A stretch of DNA of 64,000 bases from Acuticoccus sp. MNP-M23 (GCF_031195445.1 NZ_CP133480.1:4208501-4272500), one strand, 5' to 3'. Numbered from the stretch's first letter, positions 16,967 through 27,017 are shown. Made by a program: numbers and translations. Notes: a model not told the origin generated them from the letters alone.

Positions 16967-19015
16967 TTGACGGACCCCCACATCCGCATCGGCATCGATA
17001 TCGGTGGCACGTTCACCGACCTTCAGATCCTGAATGAGGCCACCGGCTCCATTGCGAGCTACAAGACCCCGACCACGCCGGACGATCCGTCCGTCGGTCT
17101 CGTCACCGGCATTTTTGGCGCGGCAGAGCGGTTCGGCTTCACGCCGGCCGACATCCGCCTCCTCGTCCACGGCACCACCATCGCCACCAATGCCGTCCTC
17201 CAGCGCCGGCTGGCCAGGGGCGTGCTTCTCACCACAGCAGGTTTCGAGGATGTGCTGGAGATCGGCCGCCACGGCCGGCGCGACATCTACGGCCTCAAGC
17301 CACACGCCGAGCCGCCGCTGATCCCGCGCGACCGCCGCCTTGGGCTCCCCGAACGCATGCGCGCAGACGGCACCGCCGAGACCGCGTTGACGGAAGACGC
17401 CATCGCGGCAATCATGCCGCAGCTCGACGCGCTGGGCGCGGAAGCCGTCGCGGTCTGCCTCCTCCACGCCTACGTCAATCCGGCGCACGAGGAGGCTGTC
17501 GCTGCGATGATCGCCGCCCGGCGCCCGGACCTTCCGGTCTCCATCTCGTCCGCCATCAGCCCCGAGATCCGTGAGTACGAGCGCTGCTCCACCACGGTGC
17601 TGAATGCACTCCTGATGCCCATCGTCGGCGGATACATGGACCGGCTTTCGGCACGGCTGAAGGAGGCCGACATTGGCGCGCGCCTTCTTCTGGTCCAGTC
17701 CAACGGCGGCGTCTGCACCGCGGAGCTTGCCAAGACGCAACCCGCGCGTCTTCTACTCTCCGGCCCCTCCGGCGGCGCGCTCGCCACCTTGCGCACCGCG
17801 CGCGCGATCGGCCGCGACAATGTCATTGGTGTCGACATGGGCGGCACGTCCTACGATGTGTGCGTTGTGGCAGACGACCGCCTCACCTCCATCACGCAGG
17901 GCGAGATCGACAGCCTGCCGGTGCGCCTTCCCATGGTCGAGATCCGCACCATCGGCTCCGGTGGCGGCTCCATCGCCCGTGTTGACGAAGCGGGGCGCCT
18001 GCGCGTCGGCCCGCAAAGTGCCGGCTCCCAGCCCGGCCCCGTCGCCTACGGCCGCGGCGGCACCCTGCCCACCGTTACCGACGCCAACGTGGTGATGAAG
18101 CGGCTCGACCCGGAATTCTTCCTCGGTGGCGCCATGGCCCTCGATGCCTCGGGCGCTGCCGACGCCATCCACCGCGAGGTCGCCGCCCCCCTGTCGCTGG
18201 GCACAGAAGACGCTGCCGAAGGGCTCCTCACCGTCACCGAGGCCAACCTTGCCGCCGCCGCACGCCTCAGCCTTTTTGAAAAAGGGCTGGACCCGCGCGA
18301 CTTCACGCTGCTTTCGTTCGGCGGTGCTGGCGGCCTCCATGCTGCCCGCGTCGCAGAAGCGCTGGGGATCGACGAGATCGTGTTTCCGGCGGACGCATCC
18401 ACGTTCTCCGCCTTCGGCATCCTTTATTCCGACATTACCCACGACCTTGCCCGGTCGCGCGTGATGATGGCCGACGAAGCAGCGCTCCCCTTCCTCACCG
18501 AAACGCTTGCCGATCTCGCGGCCCAGGCGGACAGCCTCCTCGATGAGGACGGCGTCCCGGCCGAAGACCGCCGCAGCGCCGTTTCGGTGGACATGCGCTA
18601 TCGCGGCCAGGCCTTCGAGCTTGTGGTGCCGTGGGACGACCCGGCCGGCGACGGTGCCGCGCTGGAAAGGCTGCTCGCCAGCTTCCACGAGCTGCACAAG
18701 CAGCGCTTCTCCTACAGCGATGCGGCCGCCCCTGTGGAGCTGGTCGCCGTGCGCCTGTCCGCCATCGGCGTCCTGAAGGCGCCGCCCGCCAGCGCTGACG
18801 CTGCCCCGGCAACCGCCGGCGATACCCGATCCCGCAGCGTCTTCACCGGCGGGGCGTGGCGCGACGTGGCCATCCACCGGCGCGAGCATGTGGCCGGCGC
18901 CGTCGAAGGGCCGGCGCTGATCGAGGAGGAATATACAACGAGCTTCATCGGCGAGGGATGGTCCTGCGAACCCGGACCCGCAGGCACGCTGATCGCAAGG
19001 AAGACCGCACGATGA
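16967..19015 (+). CDS. hyuA: Hydantoinase/5-oxoprolinase subunit A
   Basis: 682 residues from a TTG start at 16967, supported by GGAG nine bases upstream and by the motif IRIGIDIGGTFTDLQ beginning at residue 6, as usual in HyuA. Other family segments: LVHGTTIATNAVLQRR, SCC-free actin-like fold strand VIGVDMGGTSYDVCVV, and TIGSGGGSIARVDEAGRLRVGP. HyuA/OplA proteins use ATP to open cyclic amides (hydantoins, 5-oxoproline) or to carboxylate ketones together with HyuB. It follows the TRAP permease gene by 22 bp and overlaps hyuB by four bases (ATGA), so uptake and ring opening of one substrate are probably coupled. The exact substrate is not evident. Confidence 0.9.
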   Translation: MTDPHIRIGIDIGGTFTDLQILNEATGSIASYKTPTTPDDPSVGLVTGIFGAAERFGFTPADIRLLVHGTTIATNAVLQRRLARGVLLTTAGFEDVLEIGRHGRRDIYGLKPHAEPPLIPRDRRLGLPERMRADGTAETALTEDAIAAIMPQLDALGAEAVAVCLLHAYVNPAHEEAVAAMIAARRPDLPVSISSAISPEIREYERCSTTVLNALLMPIVGGYMDRLSARLKEADIGARLLLVQSNGGVCTAELAKTQPARLLLSGPSGGALATLRTARAIGRDNVIGVDMGGTSYDVCVVADDRLTSITQGEIDSLPVRLPMVEIRTIGSGGGSIARVDEAGRLRVGPQSAGSQPGPVAYGRGGTLPTVTDANVVMKRLDPEFFLGGAMALDASGAADAIHREVAAPLSLGTEDAAEGLLTVTEANLAAAARLSLFEKGLDPRDFTLLSFGGAGGLHAARVAEALGIDEIVFPADASTFSAFGILYSDITHDLARSRVMMADEAALPFLTETLADLAAQADSLLDEDGVPAEDRRSAVSVDMRYRGQAFELVVPWDDPAGDGAALERLLASFHELHKQRFSYSDAAAPVELVAVRLSAIGVLKAPPASADAAPATAGDTRSRSVFTGGAWRDVAIHRREHVAGAVEGPALIEEEYTTSFIGEGWSCEPGPAGTLIARKTAR

Positions 19016-20646
19016 CCGAAGATGCCCTGAGCCCCGTCAGCCTCGAAATCTTCCGCAACGCCCTCACCGCAACGGCTGCGGAAATGGACATCACCGTCTG
19101 GCGCACCTCGCGCTCCACCGTGGTGCGCGAGCTGCTCGACTACTCCACCGCCGTGTTCGACCGCGACGGCTACAACGTCGCCCAGGCCGCCCGCATTCCG
19201 CAGCACCTCAACTCCATGGGCGCGGGGCTTCTCACCGTCGTCAGCAAGCACCTGCCGCTCAGCGAGTGGGCGGAAGGCGACGTCGTCATCACCAACGACC
19301 CCTACTGCGGCGGCCAGCATATTCCGGACATTCTCGCCTTCCGCCCCGTCTTCGTGGATGGCGAGCGCGTCGCCATTGTCGGCACCCTTTGCCACCACCT
19401 CGACATGGGCGGCATGGCGACCGGCTCCTACTCCGCCACTGCGACCGAAATCGTGCAGGAGGGCCTGCGCATTCCGCCCCTCAAGCTGATCCGCGGCGGC
19501 AAGCGCGACGAAGCCATCTTCGCGATAATGATGAACAACGTGCGCCGGCCGGACATGCTGCACGGCGACCTTCAGGCGCAGCTCGCCTCGCTCAATGTCG
19601 GCGAAGCCAACATCCGCAAGCTTGCGACCAGAGTCGGCACCGAAACCTTCGTCGCCTCATGCGCGAAAATTCTCGACCAGTCGGAAACCGCAATGCGCGC
19701 GATGATCGCCCGCATCCCCGACGGCACCTACGCTTTCGAGGATTTCATGGATGACGACGGCATCACCGAAGACCCGATCCGCATCCACGCCGAAGTCACC
19801 ATCGCCGGGGAAGCGGCCACCATCGACCTGTCCGGGTGCAGCCGGCAGGCCAAGGGCCCCGTCAACGCGACCCTCGCGTCGTCGCTGTCCGGCGTCACCT
19901 TCGCGATGCTGGCAGTCTCCGACGTCGACATTCCCGCCAATGCCGGCGTGATGCGCCCGATCACCGTGGTGGCCCCCGAAGGCAAGGTGGTCAGCGCCAA
20001 ATACCCGGCGCCCGTCGCCAACCGCATCGCCTGCACCCACCGCGTCGCAACCACCATCCTCGGCGCGCTGCATCAGGCAATCCCCGACCGCGTGCCCGCC
20101 GCCTACTACGGCGTCAGCTACGTCGCGACGTTCCAGACCATCAACGAGGACGGCACGCGCGGCGTTCTGGTCGAGATCGAGGTCGGCGGCTCGGGCGCCC
20201 ACCATGATACTGACGGGCTCTCCGGCTACACCTACGGGATGCACAACAACTCAAACATCCCGGCGGAAATGATCGAGAGTGACATGCCGCTCACGATCAC
20301 CGCCTACGGCCTGCTGCCGGGTTCCGGCGGCGCGGGCCGCCAGCGCGGCGGCCTCGGCCTCTTCCGCGAGTGGCGCGTGGACAGCCCCGAAGCGGTGTTC
20401 TCCGCCAACGGCGAGCGATTCCGCTTCCGCCCCTATGGCCTTGAAGGCGGCGAGCCCGGCCGCGAGGGTCACCTCACTCTGATACGGGGCGAGGAGCGCC
20501 GGGAACTCGGCTCCAAGGTGAACAATCTTGCGCTGAAGCAGGGCGACATCATCCGCCTGGAAACCTCCGGCGGCGGCGGCTACGGCGCACCGGCCGGCCG
20601 CACCACCGAACGCACCGAGCAGGACAAGGCGCTCGGATACGTCTGA
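19012..20646 (+). CDS. hyuB: Hydantoinase/5-oxoprolinase subunit B
   Basis: 544 residues from the ATG overlapping the hyuA stop. Characteristic stretches are VVRELLDYSTAVFDRDG, VITNDPYCGGQHIPDI (metal-site region), GTLCHHLDMGGMATGSYS, NAGVMRPITVVAPEG and the glycine-rich C-terminus RLETSGGGGYGAP. HyuB partners HyuA in an ATP-dependent amidohydrolase or carboxylase complex. Its length is close to typical HyuB (about 520-590). It is the last gene of the TRAP-HyuAB unit; the next gene starts about 240 bp on and is unrelated. Confidence 0.92.
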   Translation: MTEDALSPVSLEIFRNALTATAAEMDITVWRTSRSTVVRELLDYSTAVFDRDGYNVAQAARIPQHLNSMGAGLLTVVSKHLPLSEWAEGDVVITNDPYCGGQHIPDILAFRPVFVDGERVAIVGTLCHHLDMGGMATGSYSATATEIVQEGLRIPPLKLIRGGKRDEAIFAIMMNNVRRPDMLHGDLQAQLASLNVGEANIRKLATRVGTETFVASCAKILDQSETAMRAMIARIPDGTYAFEDFMDDDGITEDPIRIHAEVTIAGEAATIDLSGCSRQAKGPVNATLASSLSGVTFAMLAVSDVDIPANAGVMRPITVVAPEGKVVSAKYPAPVANRIACTHRVATTILGALHQAIPDRVPAAYYGVSYVATFQTINEDGTRGVLVEIEVGGSGAHHDTDGLSGYTYGMHNNSNIPAEMIESDMPLTITAYGLLPGSGGAGRQRGGLGLFREWRVDSPEAVFSANGERFRFRPYGLEGGEPGREGHLTLIRGEERRELGSKVNNLALKQGDIIRLETSGGGGYGAPAGRTTERTEQDKALGYV

Positions 20647-20885
20647 CCCTGCGGCGCGTTGCGGACAGAAATCCGGCACCAGAGGGACGGACCGAAGGCC
20701 TGAACAGTTGACCGGACGAGACGATGCTCGCCCGGTTTCAGACGCAGGACAAGAAGCCGCGGCAATTTTTGAGCCAACATTCAACAATTCGACTTGCTCA
20801 GCATCCGCGAAACCACCAAACACGCTCTGTTAAATGCAATTTGCCCGATCCCTTCAAGGGAGCGCGCCCTTGCGGAGTGAGCGGT

Positions 20886-21806
20886 TTGGGATCTTTCATT
20901 GACGAAAAGCTGGCCGTTTCGGTTGTGGATGCGTTGACGTCGAATATCTGCGTCGTTGATCTTTCTGGCAAAATCATTGCCGTTAACCGTGCCTGGATGG
21001 AGTTCAGTGCGGCCAACGGCAACGGCGTCGAGCAGACCCATCTTGGGATTAATTACCTCGACCTGTGTCGCGGGTCCGAAGGATCCGCCGCGGAGGAAGC
21101 GCCTGGCTTTTACAATGGCATTCGCGATGTGATCAACGGCCGGAAGAGCCACTTCGAGATCGAATATCCCTGTCATTCGCCGAGCGCCCTTCGCTGGTTC
21201 GTCGCCAAGGTCACACCGCTCATGGGGACCGGGGAGGCCAAGAGGGTCGGCGCGGTCGTGTCGCACATGAATGTCACCGACCGGAAGCTGATGGAAATCG
21301 CCTACGCGCGGCTGGCATCGACCGACCCTCTGACGGACGTGCCCAACCGCCGCTTCTTCGAAGAATACGCCGAACTGGAGCTGGGTCGCCTCGAGCGCTT
21401 CGGCGGCGCGATTGCCGTGCTGATGATTGATCTCGATAATTTCAAGTGCATCAACGATACCCATGGCCATCTGGCGGGCGACGCGGTCCTCAAGGAGGTC
21501 TCCGCACACTGCAATCGTGCCATTCGCTCCAGCGACCTGTTTGCAAGGCTGGGCGGTGAGGAGTTCGTCGCGTTGCTGATGGGCACCGGCAAGGCTGCGG
21601 CGATGCAGGTCGCCGAAAAGCTGCGTTCGATCATCGAGGGGCTGGAGATCGAAACCACCGCCGGCACATTGCGCGTCACGGGCAGTATCGGTGTCGCGTC
21701 GCTCTGCCCGGAAGACCAGTCCGTCTCCGCTGCCCTCGACCGTGCCGACAAGGCACTCTACGAGGCGAAGAATGGCGGCCGCAACCGGGTCCGCATGAGC
21801 GACTGA
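20886..21806 (+). CDS. PAS-GGDEF diguanylate cyclase
   Basis: About 306 residues from a TTG at 20886, which has CGGAG eight bases upstream; GTG 20877 and a longer in-frame start at 20724 are alternatives. An N-terminal PAS-like domain (ICVVDLSGKIIAVNRAWMEF to VSHMNVTDRKLMEI) is followed by a GGDEF domain (ASTDPLTDVPNRRFFEEY, then LGGEEF). GGEEF is an active-type A-site, and RSSD lies exactly five residues before it, giving a complete I-site for product inhibition. No membrane helix is seen, so this is a cytoplasmic c-di-GMP synthase sensing an intracellular signal. It ends 13 bp from the convergent LysR gene. Confidence 0.9.
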   Translation: MGSFIDEKLAVSVVDALTSNICVVDLSGKIIAVNRAWMEFSAANGNGVEQTHLGINYLDLCRGSEGSAAEEAPGFYNGIRDVINGRKSHFEIEYPCHSPSALRWFVAKVTPLMGTGEAKRVGAVVSHMNVTDRKLMEIAYARLASTDPLTDVPNRRFFEEYAELELGRLERFGGAIAVLMIDLDNFKCINDTHGHLAGDAVLKEVSAHCNRAIRSSDLFARLGGEEFVALLMGTGKAAAMQVAEKLRSIIEGLEIETTAGTLRVTGSIGVASLCPEDQSVSAALDRADKALYEAKNGGRNRVRMSD

Positions 21807-21819
21807 ACGACCCCGGCGT

Positions 21820-22782
21820 TCAGCCAGCCAGCGCCTCTGGCGGCTTTGCCATATCGGCGGTCTTGCCAAACCCGTGATCCGCGGCCACCCCGTCCACCAT
21901 CGCCAGAAAGTTCGCAAGCGTTGGCGTGGCATCATCGCGGCGCCAGATGATCCCGGTCTCCAATTCGGGCGCGGCGCCCTCCAGCGCGAGGTAACGCACC
22001 CCCACCCGCGCAAGGTTGCGCAGCGACGCCGGCACCAGCGCAATCCCCATCCCGGCCGAAACCAGGCTGATGATCGTCTGCATCTGGATCGCGTTCTGGA
22101 CCACATGGGCGTTGACGCCCGACGCCGCGTAATAATCGGTCACGAGATCGTAAAACAGGGGCGCGGCATGGCGCGGGAACACGATCAGCGGTGATGCGAT
22201 GACCGCCGCTGCCGGAAGATGCGTCGTCACGTCGCCGAAACGCCCCTCCGCCACCCAGCTTTCGGGCACGGCAGCAATCAACGGTTCACGGACCAGAGTG
22301 CGATAGGCAAACCGCTCGGGCAGCACCTCGTTGCCGTGGGGGATGATGATGCCGACCTGGCCGTCCCCTTCCGAAAGCGCGGCGATCTGGCGGTCGCTGG
22401 TGGATTCCGTCAGCGCCAGCTCCACGTCGGGATGAAGCTGGCGGAAGCGGTGCACCAGCGCCGGCAAGACGCTGTAGTCTGCCGTGCTGACGAAGGAGAG
22501 CGCGAGCCGGCCCGCGTGCCCCTTCCGGATCTGCTCGGCGGTCTCGGCGAGCCCTGCAACGCCCTCCAGCGCCGCGCGAACATAGGGCAGCCATTGCGCG
22601 CCAAAGGGGGTGAGGGACACGCTGCGCCGTGTGCGCACAAACAGCGGCGCCCCCAGATCCCGCTCCAGCGCCATGATCGACTGGCTGAGCGGCGGCTGCG
22701 TCATTCCCAGCCGCTCCGCCGCACGGCCGAAATGCAGCGTATCGGCCACGGCAACGAAATGCCGGAGCTGGCGCACGTCCAT
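21820..22782 (-). CDS. LysR family transcriptional regulator
   Basis: 320 residues. The N-terminal helix-turn-helix (MDVRQLRHFVAVADTLHFGRAAERLGMTQPPLSQSI) is classical LysR; the rest is a periplasmic-binding-protein-like effector domain. ATG 22782 with GGAGG upstream is chosen; in-frame sequence to 22836 would add a non-family leader. It is transcribed away from ilvD, and the intergenic DNA holds an AT-rich inverted repeat that could be its operator. It may control ilvD and itself, but the effector is not evident and the resemblance is also to CbnR/BenM-type aromatic regulators. Confidence 0.92.
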   Translation of the reverse strand: MDVRQLRHFVAVADTLHFGRAAERLGMTQPPLSQSIMALERDLGAPLFVRTRRSVSLTPFGAQWLPYVRAALEGVAGLAETAEQIRKGHAGRLALSFVSTADYSVLPALVHRFRQLHPDVELALTESTSDRQIAALSEGDGQVGIIIPHGNEVLPERFAYRTLVREPLIAAVPESWVAEGRFGDVTTHLPAAAVIASPLIVFPRHAAPLFYDLVTDYYAASGVNAHVVQNAIQMQTIISLVSAGMGIALVPASLRNLARVGVRYLALEGAAPELETGIIWRRDDATPTLANFLAMVDGVAADHGFGKTADMAKPPEALAG

Positions 22783-22806
22783 CCTCTGATACCTCCAGCG
22801 ACCCAA

Positions 22807-22835
22807 TGCGAGGATAATAATATATTTTACTCGCA
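22807..22835. promoter_or_regulatory. Inverted repeat in LysR/ilvD divergent promoter, candidate LysR operator
   Basis: TGCGAG (22807-22812) and CTCGCA (22830-22835) are exact inverted arms around a 17-bp core of only A and T except its first base. It lies 24 bp upstream of the LysR start and 49 bp upstream of ilvD. LysR proteins typically bind dyads in the divergent promoter beside their own gene. Confidence 0.55.
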
Positions 22836-22884
22836 CGTTCGAGGCGCTTAATCTTTCCCTGTTCTAATTCACCTGGATATTGTG

Positions 22885-24741
22885 ATGCCCCCTTACCGCT
22901 CCAGAACCAGCACCCATGGCCGCAACATGGCCGGCGCCCGCGGCCTGTGGCGCGCCACCGGCATGAAGGACGGCGATTTCGGCAAGCCGATCATCGCCAT
23001 CGTCAACTCCTTCACCCAGTTCGTGCCCGGCCACGTCCACCTGAAGGACCTTGGCCAGCTGGTCGCCCGCGAAGTGGAGAAGGCCGGCGGCGTCGCCAAG
23101 GAATTCAACACCATCGCGGTGGACGACGGCATCGCCATGGGCCACGACGGGATGCTCTACTCCCTGCCCTCGCGCGAGATCATCGCCGACAGCACCGAAT
23201 ACATGGTCAACGCCCACTGCGCCGACGCCATGGTGTGCATCTCCAACTGCGACAAGATCACGCCCGGCATGCTGATGGCCGCCATGCGCCTCAACATTCC
23301 GGTCGTGTTCGTCTCCGGCGGGCCGATGGAAGCCGGCAAGGTTGTGTGGGAAGGCAAGGAAGTCGCGCTGGATCTGGTGGACGCCATGGTCGCCGCGGCG
23401 GACGACAAGTATTCCGACGCGCAGGTGGAAGAGATCGAGCAGGCCGCCTGCCCCACCTGCGGCTCGTGCTCGGGCATGTTCACCGCCAACTCCATGAACT
23501 GCCTCACCGAAGCGCTCGGCCTCGCCCTCCCCGGCAACGGCTCCACGCTCGCCACCCACTCGGACCGCGAGCGCCTGTTCGTCGAGGCCGGGCACCTGAT
23601 CGTCGACCTCGCCCGCCGCTTCTACGAGCAGGACGACGAGTCGGTCCTGCCGCGCAACATCGCCTCGGTGAAGGCGTTCGAGAATGCGATGACGCTCGAC
23701 ATCTCCATGGGCGGCTCCACCAACACCGTCCTCCACCTTCTCGCCGCCGCGCACGAGGGCGAGGTCGACTTCGGCATGTCCGACATCGACCGCCTGTCCC
23801 GCCACGTTCCGGTCCTGTGCAAGGTCGCCCCGGCGAAAAACGACGTCCACATGGAAGACGTCCACCGCGCCGGCGGCATCATGGCGATCCTGGGCGAACT
23901 CGACCGTGCCGGCCTTCTCGACACCTCCTGCGGCTCGGTTCACGCCGAGAGCCTCGCCCACGCGCTCGACCGCTGCGACGTGATGCGCACCAACCTTGAA
24001 ACCGTGCACGATTTCTACAAGGCAGCGCCCGGCGGCGTGAAAACGCAGGTGGCGTTCTCCCAGTCCCGCCGGTTCGACGAGCTGGACCTCGACCGCAAGA
24101 ACGGCGCAATCCGCAGTGCCGAGCACGCCTTCTCGCAAGATGGCGGCCTTGCGGTGCTTTACGGCAATCTTGCGGAGGACGGCTGCATCGTGAAGACGGC
24201 CGGCGTTGACGAGTCCATTCTCGTCTTCACCGGCCCGGCCCGCATCTTCGAAAGCCAGGACACGGCGGTTTCGGCGATCCTCACCAACAAGGTGAAGAAG
24301 GGCGACATCGTGCTGATCCGCTACGAAGGCCCGCGCGGCGGCCCCGGAATGCAGGAAATGCTCTACCCGACCTCGTATCTGAAATCGAAGGGCCTCGGCA
24401 AAGACTGCGCGCTGGTGACGGACGGGCGTTTCTCGGGTGGCTCGTCGGGCCTTTCCATCGGCCACGTCTCGCCGGAAGCGGCGGAAGGCGGCACCATCGG
24501 GCTGGTGGAGGAAGGCGATACGATCGAGATCGACATTCCGAACCGCAAGATGCATCTGGCCGTGGACGATGCGGTGCTGGCCGAACGCCGCGCTGCCCGC
24601 GAGGCCAAGGGCTGGGTGCCGGAAGAGAAGCGCAAGCGGAAGGTCTCTACCGCGCTGAAGGCTTACGCCGCCCTCACCACGTCCGCGTCACGCGGTGCGG
24701 TGCGCGACGTTGACCAGCTTGCGACCCGCAAGGCCAACTGA
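22885..24741 (+). CDS. ilvD: Dihydroxy-acid dehydratase
   Basis: 618 residues, the standard length of IlvD. It converts 2,3-dihydroxy-isovalerate and 2,3-dihydroxy-3-methylvalerate to the 2-oxo acids in branched-chain amino-acid synthesis. Family motifs: [70 protein letters not shown] (iron-sulfur cysteines), and C-terminal [23 protein letters not shown]. The match is to true IlvD rather than the related sugar-acid dehydratases. ATG 22885 is favoured over the adjacent GTG at 22882. It stands alone on its strand, divergent from a LysR regulator, as a probable monocistron. Confidence 0.96.
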   Translation: MPPYRSRTSTHGRNMAGARGLWRATGMKDGDFGKPIIAIVNSFTQFVPGHVHLKDLGQLVAREVEKAGGVAKEFNTIAVDDGIAMGHDGMLYSLPSREIIADSTEYMVNAHCADAMVCISNCDKITPGMLMAAMRLNIPVVFVSGGPMEAGKVVWEGKEVALDLVDAMVAAADDKYSDAQVEEIEQAACPTCGSCSGMFTANSMNCLTEALGLALPGNGSTLATHSDRERLFVEAGHLIVDLARRFYEQDDESVLPRNIASVKAFENAMTLDISMGGSTNTVLHLLAAAHEGEVDFGMSDIDRLSRHVPVLCKVAPAKNDVHMEDVHRAGGIMAILGELDRAGLLDTSCGSVHAESLAHALDRCDVMRTNLETVHDFYKAAPGGVKTQVAFSQSRRFDELDLDRKNGAIRSAEHAFSQDGGLAVLYGNLAEDGCIVKTAGVDESILVFTGPARIFESQDTAVSAILTNKVKKGDIVLIRYEGPRGGPGMQEMLYPTSYLKSKGLGKDCALVTDGRFSGGSSGLSIGHVSPEAAEGGTIGLVEEGDTIEIDIPNRKMHLAVDDAVLAERRAAREAKGWVPEEKRKRKVSTALKAYAALTTSASRGAVRDVDQLATRKAN

Positions 24742-24896
24742 CCGGCCTCGGCGCGCAGGAGCCCTCTGCGCCTCACGCAACTTTGTGCGCGGCGCGGCGG
24801 ATAACGCCGCCCGCGCATTTTTGTGTGAGCTGGCTGTCGCGAGTGCCCCCACTAATGCGCGGCACGGCCGGTTCGTGTTCAACAGACGACCGGGCG

Positions 24897-24928
24897 AAAA
24901 AAAAGCCGGGCCCCGCGAGGGACCCGGC
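24897..24928 (-). terminator. Rho-independent terminator of the sulfatase gene
   Basis: On the minus strand a 10-bp stem with one G-U pair (GCCGGGTCCC, loop TCGC, GGGGCCCGGC) is followed by eight T residues. It lies about 20 bp after the sulfatase stop codon, in the right orientation for that gene. Confidence 0.88.
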
Positions 24929-24949
24929 CAATGCGCGTGCGGTCGATGA

Positions 24950-26626
24950 TCAGTTGCCCGTGGGCATGCCGATGTTCACGCCGCCTGCTTCGAGCTGCTT
25001 GCGAGCCCATTCGAAGCGCTGGTAGGACGAAAGTGTCAGCGGGCCGGTGTAGGTTTCGCTCTGCAGCTTGCGCGGCGGATACTTCACGTACGTCTTGATG
25101 AGGTCGCTCACCACCTGGTTGGCCGTTACCGTCGTCCAGGTGCTCTCGGTGAAGGTCGTCATGAAGATGTCGTAGCGTTCCTGCGGGTCGGCCATCAGGT
25201 TGAAGACCTGCGGCACGGTTGCGACATAGCTCGACGCACCCTTCCAGCCAAGGTTGGTGTCGACCGACAGGCCGCCCGTTGCGGCACCGTCGTCGCCGCG
25301 AAGGTTGAACACGAACTTGAACTGATTGACGCGAACCGCACCCGGGGACAGTTCGTCCTCGGTGAAGTAGAACCACTCGTTGCGGGGATCTTCGCCCGTG
25401 CCCGTCCAGACCGGGGTCATGTCGTAGCTGTCGAAGATGATCGGCTCACCGGCGCGGTCGTTCTCCGGCAGCTTGGTGCCAGCCACCGATGCAAAGGTCG
25501 CCATCAGGTCGAGACCGCCCGAGATGCCGTGGTTGATGACGCCGCCCTTGACGTGACCGGGCCAGCGGACGATGGCCGGAACGCGGTTGCCGCCTTCGCG
25601 CACGGTACCCTTGGTGCCGCGGAACGGGGTGTAGCCTGAATCGGGGTACACATCCTGCCACGCGCCATTGTCGACGGTGTAGAACACCAGCGTGTTGTCT
25701 GCCAGCCCAAGCTCGTCGAGCTTCTTGAGGACGTTGCCCACGCGGGTATCAAGCTCGATCACCGAGTCGGCATAGGGCGTCTTGTTGACCGATTTGTTCT
25801 CGAACTCCGGGGCCGGAATGTTCGGCTGGTGGTTCTTCATGAAGTTGACGTTGATGAAGAACGGCTCCGACGGGTCCTTCGCCGCATCCTCGAGGAATTC
25901 CACGGCCGCCTGCTCGACGTACTTGTCGAGATACGGAATGCCGACCAGCCCCTTGTCCGGCGTGTCGACATACTCGCCGTTGACCTTGAAGTCTTCCTTC
26001 GCCGTCTCGCCCGCGTTGCCCGAAAGCGCACCCTTGGTGGCCTTCACGAAGACCTCGCGCTGCTCTTCGGTCATGGCCTTGTGCCAGGTGGGATCGGTGT
26101 AGGTGTAGGCGTTGAGGTGGTAGAGGAAGGCGTACTTCATCACGTCGTAGCCCTGCGCGTTCGGCAGCGCATAATCCGCCTCGCCCAGATGCCACTTTCC
26201 GGTGAAGTAGGTCTTGTAGCCGGCCTCGCCCAGCACCGAACCCAGCGTCCACTCCGCTTTCGGCAGACCGCCCCCCTGGCCCTGGAAGGCGACCGTGGTC
26301 ATCCCCGAGCGGTTCGGGATACGGCCGGTCTGGATGGCGGCGCGGCCCGGCGTGCAGCTCGGCTGGCCGTAGAAATTGGTGAAGGTCATCCCTTCGGATG
26401 CCAGATCGTTGAAGTTCGGGGTCGGCATCCCGAGCGCTTCACCGCCCATGTAGGGGCCGAGGTCGCCCCAACCGGTATCGTCGGAAACGATGAGCAGGAT
26501 GTTGGGTCTGTCCGCGCTGCCCGAGGCTGCCGGCGTCTTGTCGTCCTGCGCCATGGCGGGCGCGAGGAAAAACGTCCCAATGCCGATAGCAAGCATCGGC
26601 ACGAGGGACGATTGTTTGTAGTTCAT
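24950..26626 (-). CDS. Secreted arylsulfatase (formylglycine type)
   Basis: 558 residues with a signal peptide (MNYKQSSLVPMLAIGIGTFFLAPAMA cut before QDD) exporting it to the periplasm or outside. ATG 26626 with GGAG upstream is preferred over in-frame codons to 26707. The catalytic motif is C91-T-P-G-R (QPSCTPGRAAIQTGR), the C-x-P-x-R form converted to formylglycine by FGE; metal ligands include D49-D50 (SDDTGWGD). Also present: GKWHLGEADY and VRWPGHVKGG. It hydrolyses sulfate esters; the substrate class is not evident, though the S1 subfamily fold resembles arylsulfatase A-type proteins. No maturation enzyme is adjacent. It is divergent from a membrane TPR protein. Confidence 0.93.
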   Translation of the reverse strand: MNYKQSSLVPMLAIGIGTFFLAPAMAQDDKTPAASGSADRPNILLIVSDDTGWGDLGPYMGGEALGMPTPNFNDLASEGMTFTNFYGQPSCTPGRAAIQTGRIPNRSGMTTVAFQGQGGGLPKAEWTLGSVLGEAGYKTYFTGKWHLGEADYALPNAQGYDVMKYAFLYHLNAYTYTDPTWHKAMTEEQREVFVKATKGALSGNAGETAKEDFKVNGEYVDTPDKGLVGIPYLDKYVEQAAVEFLEDAAKDPSEPFFINVNFMKNHQPNIPAPEFENKSVNKTPYADSVIELDTRVGNVLKKLDELGLADNTLVFYTVDNGAWQDVYPDSGYTPFRGTKGTVREGGNRVPAIVRWPGHVKGGVINHGISGGLDLMATFASVAGTKLPENDRAGEPIIFDSYDMTPVWTGTGEDPRNEWFYFTEDELSPGAVRVNQFKFVFNLRGDDGAATGGLSVDTNLGWKGASSYVATVPQVFNLMADPQERYDIFMTTFTESTWTTVTANQVVSDLIKTYVKYPPRKLQSETYTGPLTLSSYQRFEWARKQLEAGGVNIGMPTGN

Positions 26627-27017
26627 GCTCCGTCTCCGTTGGTTTTCTTGGTTCAGGGTTCGCCAGAACGCCAAAAGGGCCGCGGTCGAACGCATCGACC
26701 GGGGCACCTGGGGACGTTTGGCGAAGTGCGTTTCGGAGTTCTCCGTGCACCCAGCCCCTCTCCGAGTTTCGGGGACAACCCGTCGCGGATCGCTGTGGAT
26801 GCCCTGCCGGACCCATCCACGCCCCCGCGATCAGGAGGAAGTCGCGAACATGTTCCTACAGTAGGCTGAAACGCGCACACCACTGACACCATTCGTATTT
26901 TTGAGGAAAAATTTTTGACACTTGTGCCTGTCCGGTGCGATAAAACCGGCGTCCCGGTTGTGGCCGGACTGGCCGGAACTTCGGGCCTGGACGGATTTGT
27001 GTTTCGAGGCCGAGCCG
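26627..27017. other. Divergent intergenic region, sulfatase / TPR protein
   Basis: 391 bp without a convincing gene. It must hold the sulfatase promoter (minus) and the TPR-protein promoter (plus), the latter with a recognisable candidate at 26915-26943. Short open frames are present but lack ribosome sites and family features. Confidence 0.6.
26915..26943 (+). promoter_or_regulatory. Sigma-70-like promoter candidate for the TPR protein gene
   Basis: A consensus -35 box TTGACA at 26915-26920 is followed after 17 bp by CGATAA at 26938-26943. Transcription would start near 26950, giving a leader of about 70 bases before ATG 27018. Confidence 0.5.

Noticed and set aside
22864-24555. Long open frame opposite ilvD (563 codons)
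   Set aside because: Fully antisense to a perfect IlvD; the peptide is low-complexity His/Arg/Val-rich, as produced by reading high-GC genes backwards, with no motif or ribosome site.
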